The position numbers and the translations under genes are program-made. Below, in pieces: positions 6,482-9,873 of a stretch of DNA of 9,873 bases (positions are counted from its first letter, which is position 1; each line of letters opens with the position of its first letter). Source of the DNA: Syntrophobacterales bacterium (GTDB taxonomy: Bacteria; Desulfobacterota; Syntrophia; Syntrophales; UBA6807); the NCBI GenBank assembly GCA_021159265.1, contig JAGGSD010000201.1, forward strand, positions 1 to 9,873, written 5' to 3'. The notes under the pieces are model-generated. The model was given only the letters and a program-made list of their open reading frames with translations. It made no database searches and was not told where the DNA came from.

Positions 6482-7330
6482 TTATATAAGCTCCAAGGAC
6501 TTCAGCAACGGTCTCGGATCAACATTGTGCATCTTGAACCATGATTCCGGCCCTTTCAGACCCATTGCCAGGGCAAGGAGTTCCGTAAAATAAAATGCCG
6601 GAAGCCGCACATTTTCACTCGCCCTCGTGTCCAGATTAGCAAAACAGACAGGGCAGGCACAAACCAGACAATTGGCACCTGCCTCTCTTGCCATCCTCAT
6701 CAACCTATCTACCAGATTAACAACTATTTCCGTCTTGCCCAGAGTCAAACTTCCACCACAGCACTCTGTTTTGTATGACCATGGTCTCGATTCTGCCCCG
6801 ATGCTTTTCATAATGCCATCCATCATATATGGATTTTCGTAATCATCAAATTCGCATATTTCGGGGGGGCGCAGTAATAAGCATCCATAATATGAAACCG
6901 GTTTTAACCCTTCCAGTTTTTTCACCGCCAGTTCATTCAACTTTTCAAGGCCAATATCATTATATATAACATCGATGGGATTTCTGGTTGCAACGGTGCC
7001 ATTATATTTCTTACCAATGATGTCTTCTATTTCTGCCTTTAATTTCTCATTCCCTTTGAGGTGATATTGTACTGACTTAAAACGGTTAAAACAGGCGGCA
7101 CAGGGAACCATGATATCGAGGCCATCCGCCTCTGCCTTAACAATATTTCTCGCAGGAAGGGCAACGGACAATTTAAAATTCGTATTGTGAGCTGCACTGG
7201 CGCCACAACAGGACCAATCATCGATCTCTTTTAGCTCAATCCCCAAAGCCTTACTAACAGCCCTTGTTGACTGATCATATTCTTTTGCCGTAGCGTGAAG
7301 CGAACATCCCGGATAATATGAAACTTTCAA
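6482..7330 (-). CDS. hdrB: Heterodisulfide reductase subunit B (two CCG domains)
   Basis: HdrB carries the active site where a disulfide is reduced on two non-cubane [4Fe-4S] clusters held by CCG domains. Both domains are intact here: C9, C41, C42, C77, C80 (GCSLH, SCCGA, PCAACF) and C150, C190, C191, C226, C229 (YGCLLL, ECCGGS, CACPVCF). The 282-aa length is normal. The start is TTG, supported by a strong GGAGG (7341-7337) 6 bases upstream, and the N-terminus aligns with the family at MKVSYYPGC. In bacteria the natural substrate is unknown; DsrC trisulfide is proposed in sulfate reducers, but nothing in this window shows it. Unusually, 320 bp of repeat DNA separate it from hdrC, where these genes are normally adjacent or overlapping. 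Confidence 0.95.
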   Translation of the reverse strand: MKVSYYPGCSLHATAKEYDQSTRAVSKALGIELKEIDDWSCCGASAAHNTNFKLSVALPARNIVKAEADGLDIMVPCAACFNRFKSVQYHLKGNEKLKAEIEDIIGKKYNGTVATRNPIDVIYNDIGLEKLNELAVKKLEGLKPVSYYGCLLLRPPEICEFDDYENPYMMDGIMKSIGAESRPWSYKTECCGGSLTLGKTEIVVNLVDRLMRMAREAGANCLVCACPVCFANLDTRASENVRLPAFYFTELLALAMGLKGPESWFKMHNVDPRPLLKSLELI

Positions 7331-7358
7331 CTATATCCTCCTAACCCAGATAAACTGG

Positions 7359-7543
7359 AAATTCGAAATTCGAAGCACTAAATGCGAAACAAATCCGAAT
7401 TTCTAATATTCAAATGTTCAAAACATCAACGCCACAGAAGTGGCATTAACTCTATTGTAAAAAGTTTAACTCTTTCCCGTTTAGATATTTGTATTTTTGT
7501 CATTCGATATTGTTTCGAGTTTCGAAATTCGATATTCGAGTTT
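7359..7543. repeat. CGAA/TTCG-rich imperfect palindrome, copy 2 (MITE-like)
   Basis: The outer 42 bases of the two ends are reverse complements at 30 of 42 positions by hand count. The left end (AAATTCGAAATTCGAAG) and the shared block CGAAACAAATCCGAAT match the 1979-2109 element, and the right end carries TATTGTTTCGA, also found there. The middle differs and is longer, with a small inverted repeat GCCAC/GTGGC near 7430-7444. No transposase is encoded. Confidence 0.75.
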
Positions 7544-7573
7544 AAGTTTAGCAAGAACTTATCAGTCATAAAG

Positions 7574-7605
7574 AAATTCTTTTGCCAATTTTGCACGAAC
7601 TTTAC
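7574..7605. repeat. Dispersed 32-bp repeat, copy 2
   Basis: Matches 717-748 at 30 of 32 positions in the same orientation. Here it lies 31 bp from the CGAA/TTCG palindrome and 45 bp downstream of the hdrC stop on the transcript. Confidence 0.7.
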
Positions 7606-7650
7606 GATTAAGGGACTTAAGCATCTGTTAGGCAGTGAGGAATAAACTCA

Positions 7651-8181
7651 TCACTTTAACTTTTTAGTTTCTTCGAATATTTTCCTTACCGATTTTATAT
7701 CCTTTGTTTTTGGGGAAAAGAGAGAAAGCTTGCCTTTCATAAACATGCTCAAACCCATCTTCATATCGGAAAAATAATCACCTGATTTCAACTTGTAATT
7801 GACAATCATAAGGGGCTCATTAATACGTCCGCCCGATTTGACATTGGAAAGAAAGGCCTCATGGAATTTCAGTATATTTTTTTCCTTAACATCAACATCC
7901 GATTCTATGGCCATCTCCCTTAAGACATCCATCATCCGGGCAATATCAACCTCATTGGGACAACGTGTAACACATGTCTCGCAGGAAGCGCAAAGCCAGA
8001 TGCTAGAACTGTTGAGAACCTTATCCCGCATTCCCATCTGAATCATTTTAATGATCTGGTCAGGGTTATATTCCATGGCAAACGCAATGGGACATCCCGC
8101 CGTACACTTCCGGCAGTGGTAACAACTCTGTATGGGAACTCCCCCTATCCTCTCGTTTACTTCTTCCAGAAAAGTTTGCAT
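7651..8181 (-). CDS. hdrC: Heterodisulfide reductase subunit C
   Basis: HdrC is the small ferredoxin-like subunit that passes electrons from HdrA to the catalytic HdrB. Two classic [4Fe-4S] motifs are present: C20, C23, C26, C30 (CYHCRKCTAGCP) and C64, C67, C70, C74 (CASCETCVTRCP). The 176-aa length is ordinary for the soluble form, and there is no membrane segment, so this is not the cytochrome-linked HdrDE type. The ATG at 8181 has GGAGA about 5 bases upstream, within the 10-bp gap after the preceding gene, implying tight coupling to the dicluster protein. HdrB follows after a repeat-filled gap. Confidence 0.94.
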   Translation of the reverse strand: MQTFLEEVNERIGGVPIQSCYHCRKCTAGCPIAFAMEYNPDQIIKMIQMGMRDKVLNSSSIWLCASCETCVTRCPNEVDIARMMDVLREMAIESDVDVKEKNILKFHEAFLSNVKSGGRINEPLMIVNYKLKSGDYFSDMKMGLSMFMKGKLSLFSPKTKDIKSVRKIFEETKKLK

Positions 8182-8191
8182 ATTTTCTCCG

Positions 8192-9211
8192 TTAACTTTG
8201 CTCTTCGGGTTCGTAAATGAAGTCCTCTTTGTCTTCCATTAAATGCGTGCTCAGGAGAGGAGGATCATCAAGATCTGCTCCAGCTCTGTGATTAAATAAT
8301 TCAAAGCCATCCTTGTCCAGTTTCTTCAGGAATTTTCTCAGATCAACACCCATGGGGCATACTTCAACACAGGACCCGCAATCGACACAACGTCCCACCA
8401 TGTGAAACATTCTCATAATCTGGAATACCTGAGTGTCCGTCGGATCATCACCTACTCCGACCCAGCTGGGTTGACTCTGCTCAACAAAACAGACTTTGCA
8501 GTAACACGATGGACATGCATTGCGGCATGCATAACAGCGTATACACTTTTCCATCTCTTTGGTAAAATAGGCCCATCGCTCTTCAACAGACAATTTCTCG
8601 AATTTATTGACATCGTGATATTCCCTGTCAACGTCCATCGGCGGAGCTTCACTACCTATCATTATATCCGAAACAACAGGATTGTTAAAATGACAGTTAA
8701 GACAATTATCGGCAATAACATCCTTGAAAGGTATATCCTTATCACCACCGGCTGTTTTCACCGACATTTTATCCCCGTTGACGGAGACTTCCAATATCTC
8801 GTTATCATCTACAAGATTCGAAACCTTTCTCTTTGCCACATAACCGGTACAGGGAACACCGATAATGACGATTTCGTCCCTGCCATATTGCCTTTCCTGA
8901 AGATGAATTACCAGAGATCGCGTCGTACATCCCCTTGCCACAACACCGACAACCTTTTTCGTCTTATCCTCCGGTTTAACCCTCACCTGTGACTCTCTAT
9001 GCTGATGGATGATATCGTGCACGTACTTTGCCAGATTTTGCGAACAGAAAGAATTCCAGACAAGCTTTCCGGTATCATCAGGATTTGTTATAAAGCAAGG
9101 TGACGTCTGAAGCGGAATGGTACCCTCTTCATACCCTACAATAACATCCACTTTCTTGTCAGCTAACAGTTTTTTTGCTTCTTCTCGTAGTTGCTTTTCC
9201 ACATTTTCCAC
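8192..9211 (-). CDS. Hdr-associated dicluster iron-sulfur protein (AsrA/HydB/FrhB-like)
   Basis: This 339-aa protein is probably an electron-transfer subunit between the MvhD-like and Hdr subunits. The N-terminal half resembles FrhB/AsrA-type domains, with VVARGCTTRSLVIHL (91-105), VIIGVPCTGYV (115-125) and a CLNCHF pair (C170, C173). The C-terminal half has two [4Fe-4S] sites: C223, C226, C229, C233 and C275, C278, C281, C285. Extra cysteines C236, C238 and C241 directly follow the first site. The tail is acidic. The start is GTG at 9211 with GAGGA 10 bases upstream. Its architecture mirrors the FlxB-like protein at 5428-6453, suggesting old paralogues. It could be the counterpart of FlxC in Flx-Hdr clusters, but that name is not certain. 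Real F420 or formate chemistry is not indicated. Confidence 0.8.
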   Translation of the reverse strand: MENVEKQLREEAKKLLADKKVDVIVGYEEGTIPLQTSPCFITNPDDTGKLVWNSFCSQNLAKYVHDIIHQHRESQVRVKPEDKTKKVVGVVARGCTTRSLVIHLQERQYGRDEIVIIGVPCTGYVAKRKVSNLVDDNEILEVSVNGDKMSVKTAGGDKDIPFKDVIADNCLNCHFNNPVVSDIMIGSEAPPMDVDREYHDVNKFEKLSVEERWAYFTKEMEKCIRCYACRNACPSCYCKVCFVEQSQPSWVGVGDDPTDTQVFQIMRMFHMVGRCVDCGSCVEVCPMGVDLRKFLKKLDKDGFELFNHRAGADLDDPPLLSTHLMEDKEDFIYEPEEQS

Positions 9212-9248
9212 TGTTTCTGATTCCTCATTTGTTTTTAAAAAGTTAGTG

Positions 9249-9269
9249 CTTAGCTATTAGCTATCAGCT
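9249..9269. repeat. Short 7-bp tandem repeat, three units
   Basis: Three exact-period heptads, CTTAGCT, ATTAGCT and ATCAGCT, lie in the 112-bp spacer between the MvhD-like gene and the dicluster gene. The sequence differs from the AAGG heptads elsewhere but the period is the same. The rest of that spacer shows nothing else I can name beyond the downstream gene's ribosome binding site. Confidence 0.6.
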
Positions 9270-9323
9270 CAATTGGATCTGGATATGATATTTTTTCTTT
9301 ATCTCGCTGATCCCTGTGTCCTG

Positions 9324-9761
9324 CTATATCTTCTTTACCAGTTTATTCGCCGGGCCAAGGGCCTTTACCCTTTCTGTTACTTTCGTTACAAGCTGAGCAA
9401 ACTTATCTCCCTCAGATGCCGAAACCCAGGAAAACATTGTCCTGTCCTCGTCAATTCCTATGTATGCAAGAAAGTTCTTCAACATAGCAAACTTTCTCCT
9501 GGCGGATAAGTTACCGGTTATATAATGACATTCCCCCGGGTGGCAACCGGACACGAGCACGCCATCCGCCCCTTCCTGAAGGGCCTTCACTACATAAAAG
9601 GGATTTACTCTCCCTGAACATGGAACTCTTATGATCCTTACATTCGGCGGATACTGTATCCTGCTTATCCCTGCCAGATCTGCTCCCGTATAGGTACACC
9701 AGTTACAACAGAAAGCAACAATCTTAGGTTCCCAGTCTTCATTTGATTTATTTTCAGCCAT
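9324..9761 (-). CDS. mvhD: MvhD/FlxD-like [2Fe-2S] subunit of the Hdr complex
   Basis: MvhD is the small subunit that docks an electron donor module (hydrogenase, formate dehydrogenase or Flx) onto HdrA. The 145-aa protein has the full conserved cysteine set: C18, C19, C22 (FCCNWCTYTGADLAG), C48 (VPCSGRV) and C73, C78 (GCHPGECHY), plus the C-terminal SASEGDKFA signature. Some relatives carry selenocysteine in these motifs; here all are cysteine codons. The ATG at 9761 has TAGGAGA 4 bases upstream. It is the first gene of the visible operon. No Mvh hydrogenase subunits A or G are in the window, and the FlxA/FlxB homologues downstream suggest NAD(P)H as donor. FlxD is an equally good name. Confidence 0.92.
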   Translation of the reverse strand: MAENKSNEDWEPKIVAFCCNWCTYTGADLAGISRIQYPPNVRIIRVPCSGRVNPFYVVKALQEGADGVLVSGCHPGECHYITGNLSARRKFAMLKNFLAYIGIDEDRTMFSWVSASEGDKFAQLVTKVTERVKALGPANKLVKKI

Positions 9762-9806
9762 ATATTCTCCTACAACGACACACGATTAAGGCATTTAGAA
9801 AGCCAT

Positions 9807-9832
9807 CCTAACCCGAACAAGCCGGAAAAGCT
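9807..9832. repeat. Dispersed 26-bp repeat, copy 2
   Basis: Identical over 26 bases to 635-660. It lies 46 bp upstream of the MvhD-like start. The rest of 9762-9873 has no recognisable gene. Two minus-strand frames enter from beyond the edge (one stays open to a stop just before the MvhD ribosome binding site), but their translation is that of the repeat, not of any HdrA I recognise. Confidence 0.7.
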
Positions 9833-9873
9833 CGAAGCTGAAAGCCTGCAACCGTTCACGGCTTGAAATTGGA

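Larger units (their letters stand above)
7331..7650. other. 320-bp repeat-filled gap inside the hdr operon
   Basis: No credible gene lies between hdrC and hdrB. The gap consists of the 32-bp repeat copy (7574-7605), the 185-bp CGAA/TTCG palindrome (7359-7543), and a degenerate copy of the 26-bp repeat (7340-7358) that ends in the hdrB ribosome binding site. A plus-strand reading frame at 7382-7645 is only a translation of the repeat. No terminator-like T-run after a GC-rich stem was seen, so read-through into hdrB is plausible. Confidence 0.75.

Noticed and set aside
7382..7645. Plus-strand 87-codon reading frame between hdrC and hdrB
   Set aside because: The peptide (FVIRYCFEFRNSIFEF) is a translation of the palindromic repeat, a common source of spurious gene calls.
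8402..8992. Plus-strand 196-codon reading frame
   Set aside because: It is fully antisense to a well-supported iron-sulfur protein gene and shows no recognisable domain.
9324..9761. Selenocysteine in the MvhD-like protein
   Set aside because: All positions where relatives may use selenocysteine are ordinary cysteine codons, and there is no in-frame TGA.

Overview
The window is a compact, almost wholly minus-strand stretch of a moderately AT-rich bacterial genome. Gene content points to a strictly anaerobic, energy-limited bacterium. A heterodisulfide reductase (Hdr)/flavin-oxidoreductase (Flx) type module sits next to an NfnAB/SudAB-type transhydrogenase, a combination best known from sulfate-reducing and syntrophic Desulfobacterota (former Deltaproteobacteria). 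This assignment is inference from gene families; there is no rRNA or other phylogenetic marker here.

Transcription runs right to left. From the right edge: an MvhD-like [2Fe-2S] subunit (9324-9761); a 339-aa dicluster iron-sulfur protein of the AsrA/HydB/FrhB type (8192-9211); HdrC (7651-8181); a 320-bp repeat-filled gap; HdrB (6482-7330); a second dicluster protein, HydB/FlxB-like (5428-6453); and the FAD/NAD-binding FlxA-like subunit (4570-5412). An intrinsic terminator lies at 4481-4511. It is followed at once by nfnA (3610-4446, TTG start) and nfnB (2175-3620), which overlap by 11 bp. Then come a 304-bp repeat-rich spacer, ribD for riboflavin synthesis (766-1869), another repeat-rich spacer, and an RfaH/UpxY-type NusG paralogue (73-576) that probably leads an operon beyond the left edge.

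Together the FlxA, FlxB, HdrB, HdrC and MvhD homologues look like a soluble complex that takes electrons from NAD(P)H and splits them between ferredoxin and a disulfide. NfnAB would then link NADH, NADPH and ferredoxin. The bifurcating flavin subunit HdrA is not in the window and should lie just beyond the right edge or elsewhere.

The spacers are the most unusual part. They hold strict 7-bp tandem repeats, one of which has been read into the C-terminus of NfnB. They also hold two copies of a CGAA/TTCG-rich imperfect palindrome (131 and 185 bp), one of them between hdrC and hdrB, plus two shorter dispersed repeats (26 and 32 bp). No tRNA, rRNA, CRISPR array or transposase gene was found.
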